From Siniperca chuatsi (taxonomy: Eukaryota; Chordata; Actinopteri; Centrarchiformes; Sinipercidae), in contig NC_058052.1 of the NCBI RefSeq assembly GCF_020085105.1, forward strand, positions 22,387,733-22,451,732: DNA of 64,000 nt, read 5' to 3'. The position numbers and the translations under genes are program-made. The notes beneath the pieces are model-generated. The model made no database searches. It saw only the letters and a list, made by a program, of their open reading frames with translations, and was not told the DNA's origin. Positions 1 through 10,719 of this stretch are shown here, piece by piece. Position 1 is the stretch's first letter; the number at the start of each line of letters is the position of its first letter.

Positions 1-2194
1 TATATATATATATATATATATATGACATTTTTTAAATGAGTGCACATTATTATTTGAATTCTTGTGCTACAGCTCATGCCAGCATGATGTGATAACTTCA
101 TGCCCTAAGTCAGATGCTAGTCTCTTAAAAATACCAGAATTTGTTTTAATTTTGTGTTGGTGAAATGCATTTTGGTTAATTGGGAGATGATGAAACATAT
201 CCCTCATGTGGGAGGAGCACCTACGTCTTTTCACATCTCACATTTCACTCATATTGTATTTGTGTATTCTTCTCCCTGAACGATGACAAAAGATAGAAAC
301 TTAACCGCTGGAAAAATAACTGCACCGAGGAAGTTGTTTCAGATTATATGTCTAAGTAGACTTAAATGTGTCTTAAGTTGTTTATTTTAGCTTTTACTTA
401 TCAAGGGTTGTGATGAGGATGTAGGTTCCATGACATGAAGTCTTTTGGATATTGACATGTGTACAAATTTCTTGCAGCCATAGCCTCTTCTGTTGGCCAC
501 TGACTGAATGCCTTGCTTAAGCGTACCTTGAAGGTTTACTTTCACCAATAATCTCCTTTGACGGTTCAGTTCCTCCAGTTGGAGTAGGCTATATGGAAAC
601 TATTGATGCTGATTCTGTCAGATTGAGCATTGAAGAGAGAATGAGTTTTGAAAGTGACAACTCAGTAAAATCATCAGCGAGCCAGTGCCATTGATCACCC
701 TCTGCAGATACTGTATGTTCTTGGGTTTTTTTGTGGTGTGCAGCAGTAAAACTTCTGTTCTGTGACCTTTAAAGTGATTCTGACTGAGGAGAGTTTTTCC
801 TAGTGACAGAATCCTTTCACCACGCAGTGAAATCTTAATTTAAGATAAAGCTGTGGTCAGCTCTGGATCAGGTTGTTTGCAAATTTTATGTGTGTTCAGT
901 TTTAGATGCTCATAGTATCAGCCAGGGTGGGTGTGACACAGTATAACACTATGGATTCCAGAGAGTTTAGACTAAACGGGTGTGGTTAACACTCTATCTA
1001 AAGTAACCTGGAACACTAAACACCACCAAGAGAAGTGTTTGTTTAGTCAACATTTAGAGAGATGTGGCCTCTGATCCTGCTGATTTGATATTCGCCAACC
1101 GATTTTTCATGGGACATACTGACTTTCACATTTTATGGTTTTAATCCAATTTAGATGTGTGCTTTTATACACTGTTGCCTGTTCTTTGTAAGTTTAGATT
1201 GCTGATTATTGGCCAGCTCATACTGTAGCATGAAAAAGAGCTCTTGACTTTAATGGGACTACATAGAAAAACTGAAGCTTAGAATTGCAGCAAATACAAA
1301 TCCAGTGATTTTTTTTTGCCAATAGTATTTGATCCATGTGTGGCTGTGTAAATCGGCCGGCCTCCAGGTAATGCTTAATCAAAACCACAGGTGACCTACA
1401 GTATCAAGCACTGTAAATTAAAAATACTGGTAGTGAAAGATGTCTAAACAGCAAAAGGAGCCGACACTTGATCAGTCTTTTCTCCAGTTATCATGACAGA
1501 AAAATTAACATATTCTCATTGCACACACATTGCTCAAAATTCTTCCTTTAACTGTATCTTTCCCTTCATCTACTTCTAAACTGTCATGGCCAAGGTGGTT
1601 TTAATAGACAAATCAAACAGCTTAGCCCAATTAGACTGAAAGAAAATATACATGTAAGTTATAGGTAATTTTGGGGGAAATAGCTAGGAGCAAAAAGTAG
1701 AGTATCACAACACATTTCTGCCGGTAGTAGGATTTCATGTATTCAGGGGATTACTCCAAAAAATGTTTATTTTAGCAAGTCATTTTAGACTGATTGCAGG
1801 ATTCAGTAACTTGCTGCAGTCACTGTAACAATTTAGACAATGAAAAGGAGAAATTAAAAAGGGGAGAAAATAAAGGAGTTGAACAGAGGTTATGAAGAAA
1901 AGAGCATTAACTAGTAAATGGTTTCTAAAAAGTCAAATCTGTGTAAAACTATAATTCCAGACTATTTGTTTGAATATATTTGGTGTACCAGATGGGTGGC
2001 ATATGTTTTGAAAAATCAACAGCAAGAATTTCACAGAATCACAGAAAAAGTGTTTAAAAGTGAAGTTTTGCTTTGTATATTTTGGTGTGATTTACAACTT
2101 TCCTGACACTCATTCACACGTTATCTGCTCTTATCTATATAAGATAATCTATAATGATATATTTTATAATTTTAAAAAAATATTCAGCTTTTAG
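1..2194. other. Non-coding stretch upstream of mal exon 2
   Basis: It opens with a (TA)n microsatellite at 1-23. The rest is AT-rich sequence in which I see no exon with splice sites and no recognisable protein. It is most likely intron 1 of the MAL-type gene, because the first visible exon (2464) begins in phase 0 inside the first membrane segment, and the roughly 30 N-terminal residues of the family are not found here. Confidence 0.55.
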
Positions 2195-2375
2195 CCATGC
2201 TAGCAGTCAGCTAGTCGACATTCATTCGTGCCCAGAGGATAAAGCCTACTGACTTGGTGATCCCCTGACTTTTCATCTAGCGTCACCATGAGATTGACAT
2301 TTGTGATTTTGGTTGAACTATTGGTTGGATTGCCATGGAATTTGGTTCAGACGTTTATGCTTACCCCATTAATGT
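2195..2375 (-). repeat. Dispersed repeat fragment ('CACCAAAGT / GCTAACATTTGC' family)
   Basis: The piece about 'cccagaggataaagcc', 'ttggtgatcccctgac' and 'agcgtcaccatgag' is shared with the copy at 7235-7560 and, in opposite orientation, with 43900-44400. Other copies lie at 32395-32760 and 55290-56290. The family has no evident coding capacity. From memory it is a common non-autonomous repeat in percomorph fishes. Strand is set relative to the 43.9-kb copy. Confidence 0.6.
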
Positions 2376-2463
2376 CAGTTTAAGTTCAGTCTAGCACAAA
2401 CAAATATCCTAGATCTCAAAAACCTTAATACCATCTCTCCGCCCCTTCCCTCCATCTTTGCAG

Positions 2464-2631
2464 GTGTTTGGTGGTTTGGTGTGGATCCTGGTGGCATCCA
2501 CCCACGTAAGCCCACCGAACCCTTTGGGCTGGGTGATGTTTGTCTCTGTCTTCTGCTTCGTCATGACTTTCCTCTGGATGATCATCTTCGCTGCTGGAGG
2601 TCATAAGAACAGCTCTGGCTGGGCTGCTGCT
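2464..2631 (+). CDS. mal: mal coding exon 2
   Basis: The exon follows the acceptor 'ccatctttgcag' and ends before the donor 'gtaaga'. It is 168 bp, phase 0 at both ends, the same size as I recall for human MAL exon 2. It encodes the end of membrane segment 1, the extracellular loop STHVSPPNPL, and segment 2. Confidence 0.85.
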
Positions 2632-3679
2632 GTAAGACCTGAGAGAGAGAGAAACAGATCAGAATGAAAGAAAGAATGAATGAAACAGGAAATGAAACTG
2701 TGAGGAAGAGTTATGGGCTGTGGCCATGTTGTAATATTATTTAATCTATGTGTATCCAGGACTTTGCTTACCATGGACTGGCAGCATTCTTCTACCTCAG
2801 TGCAGGGGTGGCTTTGGCTAACATCACCTTCATGAAAAAATCAGGCGAATTTAAAATCTACCAGATTGACATCGCTGCTGTGGTGAGAACTGATTTCAAG
2901 ACAGAGTATAAACGACCGTTCATCTGTACAGTATTTACAGAAAAAATACCTTACACCACTTAAATAACAGTTACAGTACCTACAGTATGATGTTCTTTAC
3001 ATTTTACAGTTTGATTTGTTTTTTCTTATTCCATTACTCTCTTACTCCCATGCGCTGCAATGGAGTTTAAAGGAATAGTTCAACATTTTGGTAAATATGC
3101 TAATTTGCTTTCTTGCTGAGAGTCAGGGGAGACGATCGATAGGCCTACTACTCTCGTGTCCATCCCTTAAATATGAAGCTACAGCTAGCAGCCGATTAGT
3201 TTAACTTAGCGCAAAGACTGGAAAACAGCTAGCCTGGCTCTATTGAAAGGTAACAAAATCCACCTACAAGCAACTTTAAGGCTCACTAACACATTATATC
3301 TTGTTTGTTTAATCCGTACAAAACCCAAACTGTATAACTAATAGACAATAGCAGACAAGCTAGGCAAGCCCGAAAACTAACCTACCAATGACTTTGGCTT
3401 AGTGAGCTTTAGATGCGCTGGTAGCCGGATTTTATAAGATTGGGATGGAGCCAGAATTGCTGTTTTCCCTGTTTCCAGTCTTTATGCTAAGCTAAGTTTT
3501 ACTGTACAGACATAAGAGTGGTATCGATCTTCTCATCTAACTATCAGCAAGAAAGCAAATAAGCGTATTTCCCCTAAGCAAAATAGCAAAATACAACACA
3601 ACATAAAATAACTCCTGGGTAGTATTGAACATCACAGACTGATCCTGGATTTTTGCTTTAAGCCTGCGCTCTGTGTTTA

Positions 3680-3714
<35 letters not shown>

Positions 3715-3794
3715 CTCAGGTGTTCGCCTACCTGGCCACGCTCCTCTACTTCATCCACACCATCCTCTCCGCCATCCGATGGAAAAACTTCTGA
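2464..3794 (+). CDS. mal: MAL-family MARVEL-domain proteolipid, coding exons 2-4 (5' partial)
   Basis: MAL proteins are small four-span membrane proteolipids that organise glycolipid-rich rafts for apical and myelin trafficking. Three exons join in phase 0: 2464-2631 (56 codons), 2760-2882 (41) and 3720-3794 (24 plus stop). They give 121 residues against roughly 150 in the family, so one short N-terminal exon is missing to the left. Diagnostic pieces are FGGLVWILVAS and GWVMFVSVFCFV (segments 1-2), DFAYHGLAAFFYLSAG (segment 3) and FAYLATLLYFIHTILSAIRW (segment 4). These match mammalian MAL closely, including exon sizes. A human MAL-like C-terminus (RWKSS) appears here as RWKNF. MALL or another MAL paralogue is the main alternative, but the convergent mrps5 neighbour favours MAL. 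A foldback transposon sits in the last intron. Confidence 0.82.
2760..2882 (+). CDS. mal: mal coding exon 3
   Basis: The exon lies between the acceptor 'tgtatccag' and the donor 'gtgaga'. It is 123 bp, phase 0. It encodes membrane segment 3 and the loop FMKKSGEFKIYQIDIAAV, which leads into the last segment. One codon shorter than I recall for human. Confidence 0.85.
3067..3580. mobile_element. Foldback (long inverted repeat) MITE in mal intron, copy 1
   Basis: The left end 'ttaaaggaatagttcaac' leads into a block containing 'tgaagctacagctagcagc', 'caaagactgg' and 'gctagcctggctct'. The right half carries the reverse complement of the same blocks ('tttccagtctttatgct', 'gatcttctcatctaac', 'agcaagaaagcaaataag'). 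The whole element is therefore nearly palindromic. The right terminus is degraded. A fuller copy lies at 4610-5315 and a solitary end near 13222. No coding capacity. Confidence 0.75.
3683..3710 (+). repeat. (GT)n microsatellite next to the mal exon 4 acceptor
   Basis: About 14 GT units end only ten bases before the exon 4 start at 3720. They occupy the polypyrimidine-tract position of the acceptor (gggtctcag). Length variation here could affect splicing efficiency; that is inference. Confidence 0.9.
3720..3794 (+). CDS. mal: mal terminal coding exon
   Basis: The exon follows 'gggtctcag' and reads VFAYLATLLYFIHTILSAIR, then WKNF and TGA at 3792-3794. It encodes membrane segment 4 and a short cytosolic tail. 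The 3' UTR starts at 3795. Confidence 0.85.
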   Translation: MFAYLATLLYFIHTILSAIRWKNF

Positions 3795-4208
3795 AGAGTG
3801 ACGCTGAATCACACACCTGTGTGTCCAAGAAGTACTGTGCATCCTGTGTGCCTCTGTGTGTCTATGTGTACAGTATGTGTGTGTGGGTGTATATGATGGA
3901 ATTACCCACAAATGACATCAACCTGGTAAAATTCACAATGAAGGTTTTAAGCCATAAGGTCATAAGCAAATGAAGAGTTGTACCCTAGAAATGTCATTTG
4001 TAAACAAAAAATGACATTAAATCAATATTTTTTTCTAACGCACGAGCTCAATATATATCGTTTTTCCACACATTTTTAGCCACTGATCATTTATTACATA
4101 AGAGAAGGTCTCATATTTTTTAGTCTTAAAGAACCAGTGAATATGGTGTAAATTTTATTATTGCAGGCTGTTTTCAATAGTAAACATACAAAATGATCAC
4201 TAGCATTA

Positions 4209-4214
4209 AATAAA
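4209..4214 (+). other. Candidate mal polyadenylation signal (AATAAA)
   Basis: AATAAA lies about 415 bases after the mal stop codon in AT-rich sequence. A second AATAAA is at 4309-4314. Either could end the transcript; the sequence alone does not decide. Confidence 0.45.
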
Positions 4215-4609
4215 ATCTCATATTTTATTTCTTCATATTATCATCCATGTTGAGCCTTTAACAAATATTTTCACTGTATTTATATCATAAGCATACAGTA
4301 AATATATAAATAAAACATTGTTGCAACATATTGCATGTATTTTGAACAACAGCAACAACAATATAAAACTAAATGATGAGCAGAGTTAATGTTGTGTACA
4401 GAACATGTTAATGTTGGTGTAATCAGTGTTGAGTTAGGAGGTTCCTGATGATTTAATAAAAGAGCGTACACCAGCGCTGAAATGGAGGTGATTGAGCTAT
4501 GATAATAATTAAGCAGAGAAAAGAATAGAAGCTCCGGTGGATGGAAATTATGAAATAAAACTGAATAAGAAGTAGTTTGCATGCTCAGTGACAATGCAGC
4601 GTTATGAAG

Positions 4610-5315
4610 TTAATGGAATAGTTTAACATTTTGGATATATGTTTATTTGCTTTCTTGCAGAGAGTTAGATGAGAAGATTGATACTCTCATGTTTGTCCCT
4701 TAAATATGAAGCTACCACCAGTAGCCAGTTTGTTTAGCTTAGCACAAAGACTGGAAACGGGGGGAAACAGCTAGCCTGGCTCTGTTCAAGGTAACAGCCT
4801 AGTGGTAGCCTACCAGCACACCTAAAGCTTCTGAATTAACATGTTATATCTTGTTTGTTTAATCCGTGCAAAACCCAAAGTGTACAACTCCTATTGTACC
4901 AAGAAATAGTAGACATGCAAACAAAAACCGCAATGACTTACTGGAAATTTCCCTTGTTGCCTGGCAACCTAACAGGAAGTTACTGCTCCCAGCCAAGAGA
5001 CAATCCCACACTAAAACACAGGCAAAACAACAAATTGTTGTTTTTACACTTTGTTTTTGGTACAGATCAAACAAGATATAACATGTTAATTAATGACCTT
5101 TAGAGGTGCGATAGATGGATTTTTGTTGCCTTTGGACAGAGCCAGGCTAGCTGTTTCCACCTGCTTCCAGTCTTTATGCCAAGCTAAGCTAACCAGCTGC
5201 TGGCTGTAGCTTCATGTTTAACGGAAAGACATGAGAGTGGTATGGATCTTCTCATCTAACTCTTGGCAAGAAAGTGAATAAGTGTATTTCCCAAAATGTC
5301 TAACTATTGCTTTAA
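4610..5315. mobile_element. Foldback MITE, copy 2 (near full length)
   Basis: About 706 bp with ends 'ttaatggaatagtttaacat' and 'atgtctaactattgctttaa', which are inverted repeats of each other. The internal arms match throughout: 'tatatcttgtttgtttaatc' on the left against 'caagatataacatgttaatt' on the right, and 'gctagcctggctctg' against 'cagagccaggctagc'. The element starts and ends in TTAA; whether TTAA is the target duplication or part of the terminus cannot be told from these copies. It lies just beyond the likely mal 3' end. Confidence 0.8.
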
Positions 5316-5519
5316 GGGGACAGGACAAGGGACCCCCCCTAAAGAATAACAAATGGGGATTGTTTCTTGGGCAGAAGATAGTTCCATTGAAATGTGTGGA
5401 GATGTGTGGATTATCCACAGTAACCAAGACATTGTTTCTGGAAAGACAAATTGCTGTTTTAAAAAAAAGTCTTTGAGCTTAGAGTTCACCTGTATATAGC
5501 TCAACAGTGAGAGCCCACT

Positions 5520-6310
5520 ATTTTAATGGCTCCGATTCCGGAAGTGAATTTCCCATTTATTCAGTCCATGGCGGTTCAGAAAATCCTTATCCTTTTAAGA
5601 GGCCTGGAACCAAGCCAACCAACTACGAGATGAATCATGACCATAAAACATTTGATTCGGAGCAAAAAAAAAAAAAAGATTTTAAAACGGAAAAAAAGGC
5701 ACAGGTACAAGACTGTGTGCGTAATTATTTGTGTGAAGGAACAACGCATCCCATAAACCATTGCAAATGATACATTTCGATCACACGATAGTAGCACGCA
5801 TCTTCTTGAATTTAGCTTTGTCATTATTATAGTGTTGTAGGGATTCTCTAAAAAAAGGAAGCATGTCAGAAAGGGAAATCATGGTTGATCTACGGTAAAT
5901 GTAACGTAAACAAACGTAGAGTTCAGCGGTAGCAGTAACTCACTAGCTAAACCTGTTGTAAGTTGTAAGTGCGTGAATAAAGTTTAAAAAAAGCTCAATA
6001 GCTGTTCGTGGGTGCGGTAAACATTTCCATGTTAATAGCTAGCTCCACCAATCAGAGACGTCGCTGTAACACTTTAGGATTGTGGGTAGTGTAGTACTTT
6101 TCCATGAGATTGTGAATAAAATGTGTTTTTCTTAAAACAAGGTTGATATCATACAGACTTGTGGCTTCTACAGGAGCATATACCATCCTTTCACAATCTC
6201 ACAGCTCGTGGTAAGTCTACCTTTGATGGTTACGACACTATGGCTAATAATCAAAATCCTCTATTCAGAATAAGATTAGGATTTTCACTTTCGGAACCAT
6301 CTCAAAACCT
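5520..6310. mobile_element. Probable non-autonomous DNA transposon with short terminal inverted repeats
   Basis: The left end 'atggctccgattccggaagt' and the reverse complement of the right end ('atggttccgaaagtgaaaat') are similar. The interior is AT-rich and non-coding. Superfamily unassigned; no target duplication was pinned down. Confidence 0.4.
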
Positions 6311-7234
6311 TGTTAAATAAAATGACAAAAATGTGCACTGGTAGCTAGTTGCAGGTGAGAAAATATTTTTTTGTGATTTGGGTGAACTATATCAAGTTAT
6401 TTAAAACCTTTTTTTGTTACCTTTATTATATGGTATGTTCTTAAATCTAAACAGTTACCTCTTGCTGCCATCAGAGCCATCTCCCTTCCCTTTGTGATTT
6501 GTGATCAGACTGACAGACGTTTGTTTCCCTATAGTAACTAAAAACTCACTGATCTTTAGATTTTTACTGCCAATTATTCTTTTGCATCATGTAGAATTAG
6601 TGTCAACAAATCATCATTACTTAAAGGATGGTAAAGTGCATTTTTTAGGTATAAGACCTCGGGCTGAAATTTGTATAGTTATGCCATTTTTGTATTCTCA
6701 AGATTAAAATTAAAAATCTATATCTATTTTAAAAGATTAAAATAGATATAGATGTAAACATGACTGAGTCCTTGTTTTAATTGCTTCACTTCCTTTTACT
6801 TGCTCCAGTTTTCATTGCGATTCAAATCTGCAGTTTTGGTTCAATTGCTTAGACAGCTACAGGTTACTGCTGATAGAACAGCTGCAACCTACAGTGTGGT
6901 TGTTATTCTTGTCCAGAAACACATGTGACAGTATGTAAATATTTACCACTTTCTTTTCAATATTTAAAGTTGATAAGCAGGATAAGAGTCCTGGAACTAT
7001 TACAACAGCTCCGTTCAGAAGTAGAGCTACATTTTGGAAAACAAGTTGGCAAGACGTTGGTGAAGGAAGAATAGTGGGGGACAGTTTAGACCAAAGGGAG
7101 CAGAAGAAACATTTTTGAGACTCTGTGAAAAAGGAAACTTTCAATGACTGCAGATGTTACTCAAAACAAAATATAGCAACCATTCTTACCTACAGTTATG
7201 TGCTTTAAAAATTTTTTATCACAATGTTTAATCA
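6311..7234. other. Non-coding spacer
   Basis: No exon or known repeat recognised. It contains a perfect AT-rich hairpin at 6716-6753 (17-bp stem, 4-base loop AAGA). Confidence 0.5.
6716..6753. repeat. Perfect 17-bp inverted repeat (hairpin)
   Basis: The arms 6716-6732 and 6737-6753 are exact reverse complements (atctatatctattttaa / ttaaaatagatatagat), separated by AAGA. It may be the remnant of a small palindromic element or a cruciform-prone site. Confidence 0.85.
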
Positions 7235-7560
7235 TGCTAGAGGCATGGCTCTTGGGATGTCGGTCTGTCGATTATTCCACCACTTTGGTCCATAAATATT
7301 TCAACAACAATTTGATGGATCGCCATGACATTTTATGCAGACATTCATGGTTCCCAGAAGATGAATCCTACTGACTTTGGTGATCCCCTGACTTTTTCTA
7401 TAGCGCCACCATGAGGTTGAAATTTTTGGCTTTTAGTGAAATATCTCAACAACTATTGGATGCATGGCCATGAAATTTGGTACCAATATCCATGGTGCCC
7501 AGACGACGAAATCATGCTTACTTGGTGATTGTTTGGCTTTTTCTTCTCAAAATCTACTAC
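7235..7560 (-). repeat. Dispersed repeat copy ('CACCAAAGT / GCTAACATTTGC' family)
   Basis: Two related blocks in a row each carry 'ggcgatccc...'-like and 'ttcatggttcccagaagatg' / 'tccatggtgcccagacgacg' motifs, showing the internal duplication typical of this family. It matches 43900-44400 in reverse orientation and joins the left arm of the tRNA palindrome. Confidence 0.6.
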
Positions 7561-7614
7561 ATGGATCGGCACAAAATTTGGTCAGTGGTGGAAGAACTAT
7601 TGAGATTCTTTACT

Positions 7615-7766
7615 GAAGTAAAAGTACCAGTACAACAATGTACAAATACTCGGTTACAAGTAAAAGTACTGCATTCGAAATCCAACTCTAGTAAGTTCAG
7701 AAATATCAAAGTAAAAGTACTGGTTCTGCAGAAAAATGGCTCAAACATGGTAAATACAATATCTGT

Positions 7767-7797
<31 letters not shown>

Positions 7798-8630
7798 CAC
7801 CTCAGCTGTTAGCATTCAGCTCGAAGCACCTCTGTGCTTAAGTAGTCTTACAGAGCTGCGAACATGGCTGTAGACTGTAGGCTGTAGTCATGTTACATTA
7901 AATGTTTTTGATTCCCTTTGGTTTACCCCTTTATTTAGTTCCTATTTAAAAAATGCTGTTGAAAAGATCAGATTTAGCTCAACAGGAGCCAAAAACAATA
8001 TGTAGGCTACTTTCTATAGTACATTTTTAAATAAAAATGTCTTTTTAGGTTAATTTTCAGCTAATAGATTGTAGTTCCAGTACAAAATGGAACATGGAGG
8101 ACTTCTCTCTGATGAACAACAAACCACAAGCCTGCATCTGTCATCCTGGACCTAATGAGCAGGACACGTGATGTAAACATATAGGTCGGTGTACCAATAT
8201 GCTCCAGGTGAGGCTCGAACTCACAACCTCGGCATTGCTCTACAGCGTACTGATTTATAAGTACCGTGCGCTGACCGATTGCGCCACTGGAGCTGAAAAC
8301 TTCTGAGAAACATACATATAACTTACTGCAATATTTATCCAGTGCCTCTACACTAATGCACTAAAAATTGAGCGTCACAATTAAAATGATGGTACATAAA
8401 CATTAGTCAGAGATAATAACCAAAAATGAAACTACAGGAGCAGTTGTAGATATGCAGTCCAAGTTTATATATTTCTTTTCTTATATTTCGAGTTCCAGAT
8501 CACATCACTTACAGTTCAGTGTTCAGCAGCATCTCAACTATAATACAACTTAAATTAAGGAGATGGAGAAAGGATTCCCCTTAGGGAACATACAGACACT
8601 GAGGAATCATATTAGAAAGAATACTACACT
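7615..8630. repeat. Left arm of a ~1-kb palindrome carrying tRNA-Ile copy 1
   Basis: Reverse complement of 9153-10442, apart from about 270 bases (roughly 10037-10309) that are present only in the right arm. The match includes the tRNA gene, both of its flanks and a (TA)n tract (7770-7797 against 9984-10009). The two arms are separated by 8631-9152. Few mismatches are visible, so the duplication is recent or kept alike by gene conversion. Confidence 0.9.
8200..8293 (-). tRNA. tRNA-Ile (anticodon UAU), intron-containing, copy 1
   Basis: Decodes the AUA isoleucine codon. The acceptor arms GCTCCAG/CTGGAGC pair fully, with discriminator A. D arm, anticodon stem CGGTA/TGCCG with loop CTTATAA, and T arm GTGAG/CTCAC with TTCGAGC are all intact. 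A 20-base intron sits one base 3' of the anticodon, the standard eukaryotic position. The mature sequence closely resembles vertebrate tRNA-Ile-TAT genes, which also carry an intron. It differs from copies 2-5 by one base between the D and anticodon stems (A instead of G). CCA is not encoded, as expected. Confidence 0.95.
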
Positions 8631-9152
8631 ACTACTAATTGTGAAGGAGAGGCCAGAAGTCAGTGTTCTGATATTGAAGACTTCACCATGATTATGTTGA
8701 TAAATTGATACTGAAATAGATAAATATATGAAATATATTAAGAAGCAGAAGCTCATCGGAAATTTTACAAGGTTAATGATAATGAATGGTGCTATTTATA
8801 CACATCATACAGCAGTATAATAATAAGAAGACAGAAACTGCAGGTTTAGTTACTCTATCATATGTGATGACATACCTAATGAACCAGCGGTGGAATCAGT
8901 CAGCATTTACACACCAGTACACTACAAAAGAATGCTGAGGTTGTGAGTTTGACCCTCATCTGGAGCATTTCTGTGCTTTGATGTACACGATGGAGTTAAC
9001 ATTACCTGTAATTGCTGACAGGTCCTGGATTTTGTTCTAGTGCCCTTTAGCAAAGCACAGACTCTGCCTCATCAGTTGGTGGAGACGTGTCAGCTGTTAG
9101 CCACATTCAGATATTTTAAAAGATTAGTTTAGACACTGACATGGATTAAAAT
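8631..9152. other. Unique spacer at the palindrome centre
   Basis: About 520 bp separating the inverted arms. It contains the decayed tRNA-Ile copy (8881-8967) and its 3' flank, which resembles the flank of tRNA copy 5. Confidence 0.7.
8881..8967 (+). pseudogene. Decayed tRNA-Ile(UAU)-like copy
   Basis: Compared with the intact copies, the 3' half is recognisable (gctgaggttgtgagtt, then ctggagca), as are parts of the 5' arm (ccag, atcagtcagc). The anticodon region is replaced by unrelated bases, the acceptor 5' strand is mismatched (gaaccag against ctggagc) and the T loop has changed. It could not fold as a functional tRNA. Its downstream sequence (catttctgtgctttg) parallels that after copy 5 (catttctgcactttg). 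Confidence 0.85.
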
Positions 9153-10442
9153 AGTGTAGTATTCTTTCTAATATGATTCCTCAGTGTCTGTATGTTCCCT
9201 AGGGGGAATCCTTTCTCCATCTCCTTAATTTAAGTTGTATTATAGTTGAGATGCTGCTGAACACTGAACTGTAAGTGATGTGATCTGGAACTCGAAATAT
9301 AAGACAAGAAATATATAAACTTGGACTGCATATCTACAACTGCTCCTGTAGTTTCATTTTTGGTTATTATCTCTGACTAATGTTTATGTACCATCATTTT
9401 AATTGTGACGCTCAATTTTTAGTGCATTAGTGTAGAGGCACTGGATAAATATTGCAGTAAGTTATATGTATGTTTCTCAGAAGTTTTCAGCTCCAGTGGC
9501 GCAATCGGTCAGCGCGCGGTACTTATAAATCAGTACGCTGTAGAGCAATGCCGAGGTTGTGAGTTCGAGCCTCACCTGGAGCATATTGGTACACTGACCT
9601 ATATGTTTACATCACCTGTCCTGCTCATTAGGTCCAGGATGACAGATGCAGACTTGTGGTTTGTTGTTCATCAGAGAGAAGTCCTCCATGTTCCATTTTG
9701 TACTGGAACTACAATCTATTAGCTGAAAATTAACCTAAAAAGACATTTTTATTTAAAAATGTACTATAGAAAGTAGCCTACATATTGTTTTTGGCTCCTG
9801 TTGAGCTAAATCTGATCTTTTCAACAGCATTTTTTAAATAGGAACTAAATAAAGGGGTAAACCAAAGGGAATCAAAAACATTTAATGTAACATGACTACA
9901 GCCTACAGTCTACAGCCATGTTCGCAGCTCTGTAAGACTACTTAAGCACAGAGGTGCTTCGAGCTGAATGCTAACAGCTGAGGTGATATATATATATATA
10001 TATATATATTTATAACAGATATTATATTTACCATGTTTACAATCATAGTTTAGCATGTTAGGAAGCTAACATTTGCTAATAAGCAGTAGGCTGATGGGAA
10101 TGTCATTAGTTTTGCAGGTATTTGGTTATAAACCAACATCCTGAGGGGGCATGAATTTGTGTAAGTCAATAGCACCCTTTGGAGGGCCCAAACCCTACTT
10201 TGGGAACCATTGGACAAAACTACCTAACTTTATATAAAGTAGTTAGCTCCACCTCGACACATTGACAAACTGATGCATCAGTATTAACAATAATGTAATA
10301 TATCGGTCAGAAGAGCCATTTTTCTGCAGAACCAGTACTTTAACTTTGATATTTCTGAACTTTTACTAGAGTTGGATTTCGAATGCAGTACGTTTACTTG
10401 TAACCAAGTATTTGTACATTGTTGTACTGGTACTTTTACTTC
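9153..10442. repeat. Right arm of the tRNA palindrome
   Basis: Inverted copy of 7615-8630. From 9490 onward it also forms most of the first unit of the tandem array, so the palindrome and the array overlap. It keeps about 270 bases absent from the left arm. Confidence 0.9.
9490..9583 (+). tRNA. tRNA-Ile (anticodon UAU), intron-containing, copy 2
   Basis: Complete cloverleaf with anticodon TAT at 9524-9526 and a 20-base intron at 9528-9547. Its 5' flank matches copy 1 (as an inverted repeat) and not copies 3-5, while its 3' flank matches copies 3 and 4. It is therefore the junction between palindrome and array. The first run of four T on the coding strand is at 9696, over 110 bases downstream, so a close canonical Pol III terminator is lacking. 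Confidence 0.95.
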
Positions 10443-10624
10443 AAACAACAAAACAAAGCAACCAGTCACAGGTCAATTAGAAGCTTTGTATATCATATTT
10501 TGGATTGGAATAAGACTGACAGCACTGTGTTTTTGTTCATATACAGTATCACACCAGCAGCAAGAACACACACACACACAGTGTTTAGAGGTTTTACTTC
10601 ATACGTAATGATGCAAATCAATAA

Positions 10625-10719
10625 GCTCCAGTGGCGCAATCGGTCAGCGCGCGGTACTTATAAATCAGTACAGCTGTAGAGCAATGCCGAGGTTGTGAGT
10701 TCGAGCCTCACCTGGAGCA
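10625..10719 (+). tRNA. tRNA-Ile (anticodon UAU), intron-containing, copy 3
   Basis: Mature bases are identical to copy 2. The intron is 21 bases because of one extra base (tacagctg instead of tacgctg). The 5' flank 'atgatgcaaatcaata' is shared with copies 4 and 5. Confidence 0.95.
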
